Shown here: positions 27,473 through 37,847 of the stretch, in pieces | Numbering within the stretch: position 1 is the first letter of the stretch | Layout: every line of letters starts with the position of its first letter | NCBI RefSeq assembly: GCF_900088415.1 | Contig: NZ_FLLQ01000001.1 | Span: 620,001 to 684,000 of the forward strand | Reading direction: 5' to 3' | Source: Vibrio mediterranei | GTDB lineage: Bacteria > Pseudomonadota > Gammaproteobacteria > Enterobacterales > Vibrionaceae | Length of the DNA stretch: 64,000 nucleotides | Program-made: the position numbers and the translations under genes | The notes under the pieces: generated by a model | What the model was told of the DNA's origin: nothing | Databases searched by the model: none | Seen by the model: only the letters and a program-made list of their open reading frames with translations

Positions 27473-28540
27473 TCACCTCAAATCTTCTACTATCCGCTGT
27501 CTTAACCGCAGACCAGTATCGCTGACTGGCCGATAGATATAACTACGCTCGATTAAATCAGGTGCTGGATTGATGATAGGGTCGTTTAGGTACTCTTGAC
27601 TCAGGTAGGGAGTTACGTTGAGGTTAGGCGACGAAAACCAAGATTCTTCGGCATTCAAGGCTGCGACCTCAGGAGAAGATAAGAAATCGATAGCTTTGCT
27701 CGTTGCTTTGCTAACAGGTTTACCCGTAGGCACAGCAAGGCATTCAAGCCATACCACAGTACCTTCTTCAGGAGCCACATATTTCCATTGAACTTCGTCA
27801 GAATCACTCAATTGGTTTAACACATAGTCATCGCCAGAAAAGCCAAATGCCATATAAACATTATCAAGTTTTTTCGGCTCTTGGATTGCCTCCAAAATAT
27901 ACTGTGTGGAATTTAAAAAAGGTCGCTGCTCCGCCAGCAGTTGGTAGGCATCGTGAAGTTTTTCTTCGTCATCTGAAAAAGGGTCATACTTTAGAAACAA
28001 CATCGCCGCACTAATAAGATCGATTGGGTGATAGTACATAGAGATCTTATTTTGAAGAACTTTGTCAGGCTTCAGCAATGATGCCCAAGATGTCACTGGT
28101 TTTTGTATCTTGTCACTACGGTACAAAATACCACTGGTTCCCCATGAGTATGGGATGCCATACTCGCCACACGCCTCCAACCAGCGTTTTTCAAATCTAT
28201 CGACTATTCGATTTTGAATAGAGCTTATATTTTGTATAGCTCCCTGTTTCGCTAACATCTGTAATCGCACACTTTCTACGACGACCAAATCAATGGTGCG
28301 GCCTCTTTCACTAAGGAGCAGTTCATCACGCACCGTTTCGTCAGAAAAGAAGAACTCTTCAATGGCAATATTATGTTTTGATTTAAGGTCATTTTTGACC
28401 GTTGGAGAGAGGTAGGCTTCCCAGTTGTAAAGGTGGACAGTATCACTGCTATGTCCCGCAAAAGCAGGCGCAATCATAACAAGAGCAGAAAGTACTACTT
28501 GTTTAATCACGACCACTTTTGGTAGAACTTGTCGTTGCAT
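27473..28540 (-). CDS. NspS-like periplasmic polyamine-binding protein
   Basis: 355 residues with a signal peptide ending around AFA-GHS (residue 28). The mature protein has the spermidine/putrescine-binding (PotD) fold opening VHLYNWEAYLSP, plus YGIPYSWGTSGILYR. No ABC permease or ATPase is adjacent. Instead it is followed at once by a GGDEF-EAL membrane protein. In V. cholerae the PotD-like protein NspS binds norspermidine or spermidine and acts through MbaA on biofilm formation. This pair is either that system or a close paralogue; ligand is inferred. Confidence 0.82.
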   Translation of the reverse strand: MQRQVLPKVVVIKQVVLSALVMIAPAFAGHSSDTVHLYNWEAYLSPTVKNDLKSKHNIAIEEFFFSDETVRDELLLSERGRTIDLVVVESVRLQMLAKQGAIQNISSIQNRIVDRFEKRWLEACGEYGIPYSWGTSGILYRSDKIQKPVTSWASLLKPDKVLQNKISMYYHPIDLISAAMLFLKYDPFSDDEEKLHDAYQLLAEQRPFLNSTQYILEAIQEPKKLDNVYMAFGFSGDDYVLNQLSDSDEVQWKYVAPEEGTVVWLECLAVPTGKPVSKATSKAIDFLSSPEVAALNAEESWFSSPNLNVTPYLSQEYLNDPIINPAPDLIERSYIYRPVSDTGLRLRQRIVEDLR

Positions 28541-28630
28541 CTGCTAGTCCTTTAGCTTTTACTAACATAATCAGACTAGGACATAGTGTCGACGATTGCG
28601 ATGCAAACCCTATCTCATTACTGAGAATGG

Positions 28631-29338
28631 TTACTTTTGAGCACTATCTTTCTCTTTTGGGATTGGTAGAGTTTCTAGCTCAGATTCACCCGTCACCATG
28701 TTGATTTTAAACAGGTATAAGTTTTCCGGGTCACCATAGTGTCTAAAAGTAAATTGGTAACTATGAGCAGGATAGAAAATGGGAAGCTCTTCAACCATGG
28801 CGATACCATAGCCGTCTTGAACCACAATCTCTTGAACCTCTAGAGTTTGTTCTGCAGTTTGTTTTTCACGCTCTCGACTATACTCAGGTGCGACAGATGG
28901 ATTTGTCGGATAGGCTTTTCCATCAAAGCTCATCGTTCTCAGAGAACCATTACTCCAAACGTAAAAGTCTTTCCAACCATTCGTTGTTCGATCTGAAACA
29001 AGGATAGGCTTTCGTGTCACCGTCATTCTGGTAATTACGTCACCCGATGAGGAGAATAGGTAGGCAGTACAGCCCCCAGAACCACAAAAATAAGGATCCT
29101 GCATAAGAACAAGCAATTCATCATTGCCATCGTTATTTAGATCAGTAGCTCCAGCTACGTATTTATAGTCTTTCTCATCAGGATCGAGTTGCTCTGGCTG
29201 AAGAATGTCTTCATTCACTAAGCGGTCAACATTCTCCAATGTAAACACACTTGGTCTAGGTTCCTCTGAAGCACTATGAAGACAACCAGTAAGGCCAATC
29301 ACTAAAGAGCAGAGAATCAATGGCTTTTTCAATTTCAA
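28631..29338 (-). CDS. Lipoprotein of unknown function
   Basis: 235 residues from a TTG at 29338. Lipobox LTGC at residues 16-19 marks a lipoprotein signal. The mature part has an FG-GAP-like stretch (VAGATDLNNDGNDELLVLMQD), similar to calcium-binding repeats, and a pair of cysteines in YFCGSGGCTAYLF. The use of TTG as start is not certain, as the next codons offer another TTG and no ATG. Sits alone between the NspS-like gene and a LysE-type transporter. Confidence 0.75.
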   Translation of the reverse strand: MKLKKPLILCSLVIGLTGCLHSASEEPRPSVFTLENVDRLVNEDILQPEQLDPDEKDYKYVAGATDLNNDGNDELLVLMQDPYFCGSGGCTAYLFSSSGDVITRMTVTRKPILVSDRTTNGWKDFYVWSNGSLRTMSFDGKAYPTNPSVAPEYSREREKQTAEQTLEVQEIVVQDGYGIAMVEELPIFYPAHSYQFTFRHYGDPENLYLFKINMVTGESELETLPIPKEKDSAQK

Positions 29339-29440
29339 ATTACAGTCTCAAGATAGTCCGTTATTTCCTAAGTGTAAGAAGTTAAATGGCATCTCTCAAG
29401 CTATTGATTCAACTATCTTAGTATTGCTCTAGTAATAGAA

Positions 29441-30055
29441 TCACAAAGTATAAACGACACGAACAGCTAGGAGTATTAAGACAACACCCGACAACTGGTC
29501 AATAATTTTCGCTTTCGACTTCAATGAATCTAACAATCTTGGCGATGACAGCATAAAGGTAATGAGTGTGTACCACAGCCCATCGATAATCAGAGGTGTC
29601 GCGACAATAATGGCTTTATCTGAGACTTCACTTCCTATCGCAACAAATTGGCTAAATAGTGCGGTAAAGAATAACGCGATTTTCGGACTCAGAAGTGAGA
29701 TAAACAGCCCTTCCTTTGCCGCTGATGCTACCGATACCTGTTTGCCCGACTCAAGGCGCTCGACAATTCCACCTTTTGAACGAATAGCATTGAATCCTAG
29801 CCACGCAAGATAGAGTGCACCTAGCAATGATATTGTTTTAAAAACAATCGGGAATTGATGTAGCAACACCGACAAACCAAGAACCGTTACCAGTGCATAA
29901 ACTCCAATTCCGCATGCATGTGCCCATGCTGTTGCCAGTCCATGATTCCTTCCCCCAGCTAAACTGTGTTTTGCGACAATAGCGAGACTAGGACCTGGGG
30001 ACATTGCCCCAAGAAGACAGATTGCAACTAAAGATAACCAAACAGTAAAAGTCAT
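29441..30055 (-). CDS. LysE/RhtB-family amino acid exporter
   Basis: 204 residues with about six membrane segments and the family signature GAMSPGPSLAIVAKHSLAGGR near the N terminus. These exporters remove excess amino acids or homoserine lactones from the cytoplasm. It lies downstream of a LysR gene on the same strand (123-bp gap), which may regulate it. Substrate unknown. Confidence 0.9.
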   Translation of the reverse strand: MTFTVWLSLVAICLLGAMSPGPSLAIVAKHSLAGGRNHGLATAWAHACGIGVYALVTVLGLSVLLHQFPIVFKTISLLGALYLAWLGFNAIRSKGGIVERLESGKQVSVASAAKEGLFISLLSPKIALFFTALFSQFVAIGSEVSDKAIIVATPLIIDGLWYTLITFMLSSPRLLDSLKSKAKIIDQLSGVVLILLAVRVVYTL

Positions 30056-30178
30056 AACAGCTCCTCAAATAACTGGAGCCACTTTATCACCGCAACATTA
30101 TGATTTGAAATCACCATTTATCATCATCGTGATGAAATTGAGTCATAACCACCACGTCAGTTCTCTCCTACTACTAGG

Positions 30179-31093
30179 TTACCGAACCGAATACATTGAA
30201 CTACGCATGATGGACAACACATGTTCACGAGTCCAACTGTGCGCGGGTTCATGGTCATACTTAGGGTGCCATAACAGCCAATACTTATGAATAGGTACAG
30301 TAAACGGGATATCGATAACATGTAATTTTTGGGTCTTTTGGAGATTCACCGCGATATGTAGTGGAACAGTCAACAATGCGTCGGTTTGCTGCAACAACGC
30401 AAAGGCTGAAGAGAAAAAAGGCGTAGAAACTAGAATTCTTCGCTTTAAGCTCCGCGCCTTCATTTCTCTATCAAGGAAACTGTCCTTATCTCCACCACCA
30501 GAGATTCGAATGTGCGGATATTCGCCCAATTCCCGCTCTGCAATTGTTTTAGATCCAGATAGGGGGTGATTCTTGCGAGTCACAATGACAGGGATATCCT
30601 CCCCTATTTGCTGAGAACTCAAACCTTGAGGCGCTTCTGGCAACATAGTGGATGCTAACTGGACATCGATTTCACTAAGTTTAGCTAGGTTGTCCGGTTC
30701 CCATAGCCGGTAGGCAAATTGCATCGCCGGAGCCAAAGACGATAGCTGTTCAACGAGCTCCGGAAGTATATATTGAGCCACATAGTCAGAAGAAGAAAAG
30801 GTGAACGTTTGATCGAACAGCAGTGGATCAAAGTCCGCTTGACCTAACACCTTGGTAATGTTTTGGAACAAACCTTCAAGCTCCGCTCCTAATCTCTCAG
30901 CACGCGGAGTCAAAACGTAATGGTTGCCGTTTCTTACCAGCAAAGGATCATGATAGATATCACGCAATTGACTAAGCTGCCGGCTTACCGCGGATTGAGT
31001 TAAGTTCAGCCTTTCAGCCGCGCGACTCACGTGCTTCTCAGCTAACAGCACTTCTAGGGTATAGAGAAGATTGAGGTTTGTTTTTTGATTCAT
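30179..31093 (-). CDS. LysR-family transcriptional regulator
   Basis: 304 residues. LysR helix-turn-helix (KHVSRAAERLNLTQSAVSRQLSQLRDIYHDPLL) at the N terminus and a periplasmic-binding-type effector domain after it. The DPLLVRNG segment is like the NodD/PcaR-type branch. Located upstream of the LysE-type exporter, and downstream of a diguanylate cyclase, all on the same strand. Target inferred from position only. Confidence 0.91.
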   Translation of the reverse strand: MNQKTNLNLLYTLEVLLAEKHVSRAAERLNLTQSAVSRQLSQLRDIYHDPLLVRNGNHYVLTPRAERLGAELEGLFQNITKVLGQADFDPLLFDQTFTFSSSDYVAQYILPELVEQLSSLAPAMQFAYRLWEPDNLAKLSEIDVQLASTMLPEAPQGLSSQQIGEDIPVIVTRKNHPLSGSKTIAERELGEYPHIRISGGGDKDSFLDREMKARSLKRRILVSTPFFSSAFALLQQTDALLTVPLHIAVNLQKTQKLHVIDIPFTVPIHKYWLLWHPKYDHEPAHSWTREHVLSIMRSSMYSVR

Positions 31094-31126
31094 CTACTTC
31101 GACATCTATTCGTAAAAGAGGTGTCA

Positions 31127-32533
31127 TCACTTGTCTATCGTGGACATTCTCTTAGCCTGTGAGGATATTAGCTCTACCACAGCACGGTTTTTCCCCTGCT
31201 TTTTAGCAACATACATAAGTCTATCGGCTTCATATAGTGTCTCACACTCCGACGCATCTTCGTACACCGCACAACCGACACTCACTGTAACTGATTGTGA
31301 GCCGATGTCCTTAACTTCTAACTCTCTGATAGAGCGGCAGATATTTTGTGACAGTTGATAAGAATATTCAAATCCTTGATACACATAGACCAGTGCAAAT
31401 TCCTCGCCACCAATACGCGCGATGACACAATTACTTCTGAGTAACGACCGAATAGAGCTCGCAACAGACTTGATCACTTTGTCGCCTTGAACATGACCAA
31501 ATGTATCGTTGATTGTCTTAAAATCATCAATATCGATAACGATAATCGCAAGATAACCATCAGTATGTCGATACTTCTCTAGTTTTTCTAAAAAATAGCG
31601 GCGATTACTTAACCCTGTTAATGCATCGGTTTCAGACAGGACCTTTAATTCTCTATTTGCGTTAGCTAGTTCATTGGTTCTAGTGTTTACCGTATAGCGC
31701 AGTAAAAGTATATAAACGAACACACCGAGCATGATCATAATGCCAATGATCGGTAATAGATGTTCAGGATACACGGTCTCAATGTGCATCCATCGACTGA
31801 GTATACGCTGGCGTTCATCAGCACTGATTTTACGGAAGTTAGGGATCAAAACATCAAGCGTTGCCGCTTTGCTCTTGGCCACAGCAAAATACAATGCACC
31901 GGAATAAAGATGTTTTACACCAATAAATTCACTTGTGTTCGACGACGTATATAAATAGTAATTCGCAACCTGAAGATCCGCTACAAAAGCACGAATCTGG
32001 TGGGAAAAAGCCGCTTGCAATAACTTCGAATTATTATCGTACAAGGTTAATTCAACATTCGGGTAGTTCGTCTGTAGAAACTCAACTTCATAGCTTCCAG
32101 AAACTACGCCTACCTTATAGTTATGTCCTCCCATCAAGAACGAATTAACATTAAAAGACTGCAAACCACTATGAAAATAAAGTTGGGTATCGATTTCGAA
32201 TATTTCACTACCAAACTCAAGATAATTAGCACGCGTTTTAGACCACAATAACCCCGCATGAACATCGGCTTGATTGTTTTTGACTAAGTCTAGCGACGAT
32301 TGCCAATCAACCAACTTAAACTGAACTTCAACATCGTTTGCAACCCCGTAAGCGCGCCAGTAATCGATGAGGATACCTGCTGGTTGATTGTTTTCATCAA
32401 GATACGAGTATGGTTTCCATGCTTTCGAATTCGAGATTATAAGAGTATCGGGGCTACGCTCAATGGCCAAAGTGCTGTTCGTAAACAGTATCAACGCAAT
32501 CAGAACAAACACTACTTTGGGAAAGAACACCAT
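31127..32533 (-). CDS. Ligand-sensing diguanylate cyclase (SBP_bac_3-GGDEF)
   Basis: 468 residues. Signal sequence (about 1-23), then a solute-binding family 3 domain outside the membrane (about 28-260; SKAWKPYSYLDENNQPAGILIDYW), one membrane segment (about 262-282) and a short coiled linker. The GGDEF domain opens with ETDALTGLSNRRYF and has an intact catalytic motif GGEEF in RIGGEEFALVY. It should make c-di-GMP in response to an amino-acid-like or other small ligand. The only cyclase in this window with an intact active site. Confidence 0.92.
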   Translation of the reverse strand: MVFFPKVVFVLIALILFTNSTLAIERSPDTLIISNSKAWKPYSYLDENNQPAGILIDYWRAYGVANDVEVQFKLVDWQSSLDLVKNNQADVHAGLLWSKTRANYLEFGSEIFEIDTQLYFHSGLQSFNVNSFLMGGHNYKVGVVSGSYEVEFLQTNYPNVELTLYDNNSKLLQAAFSHQIRAFVADLQVANYYLYTSSNTSEFIGVKHLYSGALYFAVAKSKAATLDVLIPNFRKISADERQRILSRWMHIETVYPEHLLPIIGIMIMLGVFVYILLLRYTVNTRTNELANANRELKVLSETDALTGLSNRRYFLEKLEKYRHTDGYLAIIVIDIDDFKTINDTFGHVQGDKVIKSVASSIRSLLRSNCVIARIGGEEFALVYVYQGFEYSYQLSQNICRSIRELEVKDIGSQSVTVSVGCAVYEDASECETLYEADRLMYVAKKQGKNRAVVELISSQAKRMSTIDK

Positions 32534-32688
32534 TGCCTCTATGATAAACAGCCAACAAGAATGTTATTTATAGTCGCAAAATTCGTGACTTTCCTCTCAA
32601 ATATTATAAAGCACGATCAAAATCTCATAATAAATGTGGAACGCCTTTCACTTTTATTAGCTCCTGTCGTGCTCTAGATATTTTCTGC

Positions 32689-33384
32689 CTACTGGTTTAA
32701 TGCAAACTCAACAGCGGCTTCACTGTGAATCTGAGTTGTGTCGTATAAAGGAACATTTGTGTGTTTTTGCTCTATTAGCATCGCTATTTCGGTACACCCT
32801 AGAATAATCGCTTGTGCACCGCTATTTCTTAGACTCTCAATGATCGTTAAGTAGCTTTGACGCGAGGTATCACTCACCTTTCCTTTTACTAGCTCACTAT
32901 AGATAACTTCATGGACGAGTGCTCGTTGCTCTGGGTTAGGCACGACGACTTCAATATCGTACTTCTGCTCAAGACGCCCTTTGTAAAAGCTCTGTTCCAT
33001 TGTGAACGCGGTACCCAATAGGCCAACTTTAGTAACCCCGTCATACTTCAGACGCTCTGCGGTAGCATCAGCAATATGCAGTAAAGGAATTGATATGATA
33101 CTTTCAATTTCTGACGAAACTTTATGCATGGTGTTGGTGCATATCAATAAACAGTCGGCACCTGCCGCTTCGATACACTTGGCAGATTCACTTAAACAAC
33201 TGGCGGCAGCGTCCCAATCCCCCTGACGTTGTAAGCTCTCTATTTCCGCAAAATCGACACTATATAGTGCAACTTTAGCAGAGTGGAAGCCACCTAGCTC
33301 TCGCTTAACACCTTCATTGATGGCCTTGTAGTAGTTAGCCGTAGACTCCCAACTCATTCCGCCTAACAAACCTATTGTTTTCAT
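32689..33384 (-). CDS. Aspartate/glutamate racemase family protein
   Basis: 231 residues. The two catalytic cysteines of the family are in CTNTMH and GCTEIAML. The opening GLLGGMSWESTANYYKAIN is the family signature for YgeA/RacD-type broad-specificity racemases. It probably converts L- to D-aspartate or related amino acids, independently of PLP. It lies alone; upstream is the divergent chemoreceptor gene. Confidence 0.9.
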   Translation of the reverse strand: MKTIGLLGGMSWESTANYYKAINEGVKRELGGFHSAKVALYSVDFAEIESLQRQGDWDAAASCLSESAKCIEAAGADCLLICTNTMHKVSSEIESIISIPLLHIADATAERLKYDGVTKVGLLGTAFTMEQSFYKGRLEQKYDIEVVVPNPEQRALVHEVIYSELVKGKVSDTSRQSYLTIIESLRNSGAQAIILGCTEIAMLIEQKHTNVPLYDTTQIHSEAAVEFALNQ

Positions 33385-33618
33385 ATTACCATCCTATTAA
33401 TACGACACTTTCTATCAAATCTGCTAAGAACTCGTCGTTCTCTCACTACTGTGTCTATGTTGTATCATAACTGTCCCAAGCCATTACAGAACAATCTACT
33501 AAGCCTCTCTATATCAGAACACCGACCAGTCATTTTTAATGACATAACTCCTAAAGTAATGCTGCTTGCCACCGATAACATTTAGAGTTATACAAGACAC
33601 TGTTCTTATTAACCCTAA

Positions 33619-33637
33619 AAATAATGATAATTATCAA
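33619..33637. promoter_or_regulatory. Fur-box-like site before the chemoreceptor gene
   Basis: ATAATGATAATTATC contains the core TGATAATTATCA palindrome and resembles the Fur consensus built on GATAAT hexamers. It is about 55-70 bp before the start codon. The rest of the 306-bp gap (33385-33690) between the divergent racemase and chemoreceptor genes holds no gene that I can see. Confidence 0.3.
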
Positions 33638-33690
33638 AGCAGTACTGGCTAGCCAATCGGCTATAGGTTTAAGCCAATCTAGGACGTAGT

Positions 33691-35562
33691 ATGAAATTTA
33701 GTCACAAAATCGTTTCGGCCTCAGCAGCCTTGCTGCTCGTGACCGTTTCCACTCTCGGAATTACCCAACTTGTTACTGTTCGCTCTGAGTTGCAAAGTCA
33801 TATTGACGGCAGTATTCATGAGCTTATTACCGGTGTTAAAAACACCATTAATTATGATCTAAACTCCAAGCGCGATTTAGCGAGTGCCGTCACTGAATCA
33901 CTAGAAATTGCGCCCACTGAGAATGACTATGTCAACAACGTCATAACAACACCGACACTTAAATCCAGTTTCCAAGCAGTTGGTGTTGGCTACGAAAACG
34001 ACGGTTCCCTAGTAAGTAATGATGGATGGGTGCCAGATGCTTCTTATGATTCAAGGTCACGTCCTTGGTATCAAGAAGCTAAGTCGTCGGGAAACACTAT
34101 CATTACCGATCCTTACGTAGACTCCTCGACAAAGAACGTCATTATTTCTCTGGGTTCACCGCTTAATGATAAAACTGGGCGTTTCATTGGTAGCGTAGTA
34201 TTCGATGTAACCCTAACAACACTCGCAGATCTGGTAAACCAAACCAATTTATTCAACGCTGGCTATTTATTCGTAGTGACAAATAAAGGCATGACTATCG
34301 CGCACCCAAACAGTAGTTTAAACGGAGAGCCAATTAGCAAGTTTTTGCCAGGTATTACACTCTCCGAGGGTGTTCAGGAATTAAAGCTTGATGGCAAAGA
34401 CTATCAGGTTAATCTGGTTCAAGTACCGGAGGAGCACTGGTATGTTGGTGCGATTATCGATAAAGACATCGCTTTCTCTGCAATTGGCGAACTACGAAAT
34501 CAGTCAATTTTCTTCATTTTGACGGGTCTAATTGTTAGTGTCATTGCACTAACATTACTCATTCGTTTCCTTATGCGCCCATTGAACGACCTCAATACAG
34601 CGATTCAAGATGTGGCGAACGGAGACGGCGATTTAACCCATCGTTTGGATACAGATACCGATGAGGAGTTTGCCGAACTAGCAAGGGGATTTAACACCTT
34701 TACTGCAAATCTTCAGCAACAGATCATTCAATCTAAAGAGATCTCCACCAAGATTCTTGCCCTGACTCAACAAACAACTGAAGGCTCAAAGCACTCGGCA
34801 ATAGCAATGAATACCCAGTTGCAAGAATTGGAACAACTTGCTACGGCGATGAATGAAATGGCAAGTACCTCCGCTGAAGTTGCAAACAATGCTCAAGGAG
34901 CAGCCAGTGCCGCTCAAGCAGCAGACAATGCAACACAGGAAGGCTCGGCTGTTGTATTAGACACAACATCGGCGATCACCAACCTTTCACACAGTATTGA
35001 AGATGCGGTAGTTGAAGTCCAAGGCCTTGAGAGGGCAACAGATAACATTGAAACCATACTTAAAGTTATCAACGACATTGCCGACCAGACTAATCTACTA
35101 GCACTCAATGCGGCTATTGAAGCTGCTCGTGCTGGTGAATCTGGTCGTGGATTTGCTGTTGTCGCCGATGAAGTTCGCACGCTTGCACAACGTACTCAAG
35201 AATCAACCACAGAGATTCGCAGTATGATAGAGCAACTACAAAGTGGGGCGCATTCTGTCTCTAGCGCTATGACTCAGAGTAAAGAGAGCGCTAGCCTTGC
35301 AGTTGAAAGAGCACAAAGCGCAAATGATGCGTTGGAACGTATCCGCCAATCTATCGCGCAGATTTCTGACATGAATATGCAAATTGCTGCGGCAGCTGAA
35401 GAGCAAAGCTTAGTTGCAGAGGAGATCAATGCCAACACCATCAAGATTAAAGATCTTAGTGAACAGGTTTCCGATTCGGCTAACAATGCGAACACAGCAA
35501 TGACCGAGCAGTTTAGTAATGTTCACCAACAAGAGAACATACTCAATCGATTCAAAGTATAA
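33691..35562 (+). CDS. Methyl-accepting chemotaxis protein with dCACHE sensor
   Basis: 623 residues. Membrane segments at about 6-26 and 271-292 bracket a double CACHE sensor domain (blocks [40 protein letters not shown]). A HAMP domain follows (about 293-345), then the long signalling hairpin with [20 protein letters not shown] and [17 protein letters not shown] around the tip. dCACHE receptors of this type often bind amino acids. It reports to CheA/CheW encoded elsewhere. Confidence 0.95.
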   Translation: MKFSHKIVSASAALLLVTVSTLGITQLVTVRSELQSHIDGSIHELITGVKNTINYDLNSKRDLASAVTESLEIAPTENDYVNNVITTPTLKSSFQAVGVGYENDGSLVSNDGWVPDASYDSRSRPWYQEAKSSGNTIITDPYVDSSTKNVIISLGSPLNDKTGRFIGSVVFDVTLTTLADLVNQTNLFNAGYLFVVTNKGMTIAHPNSSLNGEPISKFLPGITLSEGVQELKLDGKDYQVNLVQVPEEHWYVGAIIDKDIAFSAIGELRNQSIFFILTGLIVSVIALTLLIRFLMRPLNDLNTAIQDVANGDGDLTHRLDTDTDEEFAELARGFNTFTANLQQQIIQSKEISTKILALTQQTTEGSKHSAIAMNTQLQELEQLATAMNEMASTSAEVANNAQGAASAAQAADNATQEGSAVVLDTTSAITNLSHSIEDAVVEVQGLERATDNIETILKVINDIADQTNLLALNAAIEAARAGESGRGFAVVADEVRTLAQRTQESTTEIRSMIEQLQSGAHSVSSAMTQSKESASLAVERAQSANDALERIRQSIAQISDMNMQIAAAAEEQSLVAEEINANTIKIKDLSEQVSDSANNANTAMTEQFSNVHQQENILNRFKV

Positions 35563-35580
35563 CGTCTTTTGACGTCAACC

Positions 35581-35611
35581 AAGCTCTGCCAATTTGGCGG
35601 AGCTTTTTTAT
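35581..35611 (+). terminator. Terminator of the chemoreceptor gene
   Basis: AAGCTCTGCCA pairs with TGGCGGAGCTT (one T-G pair) around a short loop, followed by six T residues. Confidence 0.88.
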
Positions 35612-36288
35612 CCCTGATGAAAATTAGCTCAACAGCAACCACAACGCCCTAATGAGTACTTAGTTATATACCGCCCAGCAACATCAATCGAAGCAATAAC
35701 CTATTTTTTAAACTAAACTAAAAATAATTATCTATAAAATTTCCACTTAGCCAGTTCAAACAACAAATTAACTGCAAACTATAATTTACATTAACCACAA
35801 TAACTTTTATAAAGCCCTGCTATTGACAAGACGATTTCCACATGAAAACTTTGCTTAATTATGCGTTATGTAAGCCACTTGTTTTGCATTTTTAGTCAAA
35901 ACAACCTGATTTTTTGCCGAATTGTTAATAGGTCATTCTGCAATATAATATCCTACGATCTACTAAAGTGGTGCTAGAAATATGGTTAGCGTCAGAACAA
36001 ATCCCTACTTTATGCAATGGAGTGATTATTCTAATTCAATAAATAGCGCTATCGAGTCAAGAAAAATTAGAAAATAAAATGACGAACGTTTAAAAAATCA
36101 GCAATTGACAACAATTTGATGACAAAAGTTAGAAAAAAACACTTTTTAGACTTCCAACTCCAATCATAAACTGGTTTACTTGTCACTGATAAAGCGCCTC
36201 AACAAATTTTAGAAAGTGTATAAAAATAAATACACAAACTTTTCGGCGCCAAAGTTACGGACAAACACAACAGATTATCGGAGTTATC
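35612..36288. other. Long AT-rich gap without a visible gene
   Basis: About 680 bp between the chemoreceptor terminator and the NSS transporter. It is clearly richer in A and T than its surroundings and has no open frame of note, no tRNA and no strong hairpin. It probably holds the promoter and upstream control region of the transporter; bent or H-NS-bound DNA is possible. Confidence 0.5.
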
Positions 36289-37719
36289 GTGGCAACGAGT
36301 AATACAAACACAGCACCCCGCGACAATTGGGGTTCGAAGCTAGGCTTCGTAATGGCTGCTGCAGGTTCTGCAGTTGGTCTTGGTAATATTTGGAAATTCC
36401 CTTACACAGCAGGTGAAAATGGCGGTGGTGCATTCATCGTTATCTACCTTGCATTCGTAATTTTCATTGGCTTTAGCGTAATGTTAACTGAGTTCGCGGT
36501 TGGTCGTAAGACTGGTCGTAGTGCAGTAGGTGCGTTTAAGTCGACAGACGGTCGTTGGACTTTCGTAGGTGTCATCGGCGTACTAAGTGGTCTACTTATT
36601 ATGGGTTTCTACCCTGTTGTAGGTGGTTGGGCTCTAGCGTACGTTCAAAAAGTATCTACTGGTCTTCTAAGTAACCCTGAAGCTATCGGCGATAGTTTCG
36701 GTGGTTTCATCACTAACCCAATTCAACCATTGATGTGGATGGGTATCTACTTGCTAATGAACGTAATCATCGTTAGCCGCGGTATTTCTGGCGGTATCGA
36801 AAAAGCAGGTAAGATCCTAATGCCAATCCTATTCCTGATTCTCATCATTGTTTCAGTGAAAGGTTTGTCTCTACCAGGTGCAATGGCGGGTATTGAGTTC
36901 CTGTTTAGCCCTGACTTCTCTAAAGTAGACAGTGGTGTTGTACTTGCAGCACTTGGCCAAGCATTCTTCTCTCTAAGTTTAGGTATGGGCTGTATGATTA
37001 CATACGGTAGCTACCTGAAGAAGAAAGAGAACCTTGTTCAAACTACAGGTATGGTTACGGCAATGGACACTGGTGTTGCAATCCTAGCGGGTATCGCAAT
37101 GTTCCCTGCAATGTTCGCTCTAGGTATGGAGCCAGCAGCTGGTCCTGGTCTAGTATTCGTTGTTGTACCTCAGCTATTCGCAGAAATGGGCGGTGTTGGT
37201 CTAATCTTCGCACTACTATTCTTCGTAGGTCTAACTGTCGCAGCACTAACGTCTTCGGTATCTCTACTAGAAGTAGTTGTGTCTTACCTAATCGATGAGA
37301 AAGGCTTCAAGCGTACTACAGCGGTACTCTCTGCAGCTGCAGTAATGGCGGTACTATGTATCTTTGCTTCTCTATCTCTAGGTGGCGTTGGTCCAACATT
37401 GTTTGACACTGGTGCATTCGACATCTTCGACCTAATGACAGATAAGATCTTCCTAGCTGTTGGCGGTATGTTGGTGTGTATCTTCGCAGGTTGGAGACTA
37501 AGCCGCGAAGAACTTGAGAAAGAAATCACTAACGACGGTGAAGTGAAATTCCCACTATTCGGTCTTTGGTACAACCTAGTTAAGTTCGTAATTCCTGTAG
37601 CAGTAGCAATCGTTGCGTTTGCGGGAATCTCAAGCGGCTTCGACAGTGGTAAAGGTCCAATCATGTTGATGGGTATCGGTATCATTGCTCTGACAGGTAT
37701 TCTTTCGAAGAAACTGTAA
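36289..37719 (+). CDS. Sodium-dependent neurotransmitter:sodium symporter (NSS) family transporter
   Basis: 476 residues from a GTG at 36289 with CGGAG upstream. Typical NSS opening WGSKLGFVMAAAGSAVGLGNIWKFPYTAGENGGGAF, with the Na-binding GSAVGLGN loop in segment 1, followed by about ten more membrane segments. NSS members import amino acids or related solutes with sodium. Codon use (GGT, CTA, CGT) suggests strong expression. The substrate cannot be read. Confidence 0.93.
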   Translation: MATSNTNTAPRDNWGSKLGFVMAAAGSAVGLGNIWKFPYTAGENGGGAFIVIYLAFVIFIGFSVMLTEFAVGRKTGRSAVGAFKSTDGRWTFVGVIGVLSGLLIMGFYPVVGGWALAYVQKVSTGLLSNPEAIGDSFGGFITNPIQPLMWMGIYLLMNVIIVSRGISGGIEKAGKILMPILFLILIIVSVKGLSLPGAMAGIEFLFSPDFSKVDSGVVLAALGQAFFSLSLGMGCMITYGSYLKKKENLVQTTGMVTAMDTGVAILAGIAMFPAMFALGMEPAAGPGLVFVVVPQLFAEMGGVGLIFALLFFVGLTVAALTSSVSLLEVVVSYLIDEKGFKRTTAVLSAAAVMAVLCIFASLSLGGVGPTLFDTGAFDIFDLMTDKIFLAVGGMLVCIFAGWRLSREELEKEITNDGEVKFPLFGLWYNLVKFVIPVAVAIVAFAGISSGFDSGKGPIMLMGIGIIALTGILSKKL

Positions 37720-37735
37720 GACTTAAACCTTATTG

Positions 37736-37768
37736 AAAAAGAGGAATCCTAGGATTCCTCTTTTTTTG
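37736..37768 (+). terminator. Terminator of the NSS transporter
   Basis: AAAAAGAGGAATCC and GGATTCCTCTTTTT enclose TA. A near-perfect intrinsic terminator with further T residues. Confidence 0.92.
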
Positions 37769-37847
37769 TTTAACTCTCCTTGTTTGATGTTCCCCTTCCT
37801 GCCACTTCACGTTAGACTTTGCGCCCTACCCAAATAACGAGATTATA

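Noticed and set aside
35612..36288. AT-rich gap as a horizontally acquired or prophage remnant
   Set aside because: No open frame, repeat or attachment site; more simply an upstream control region.
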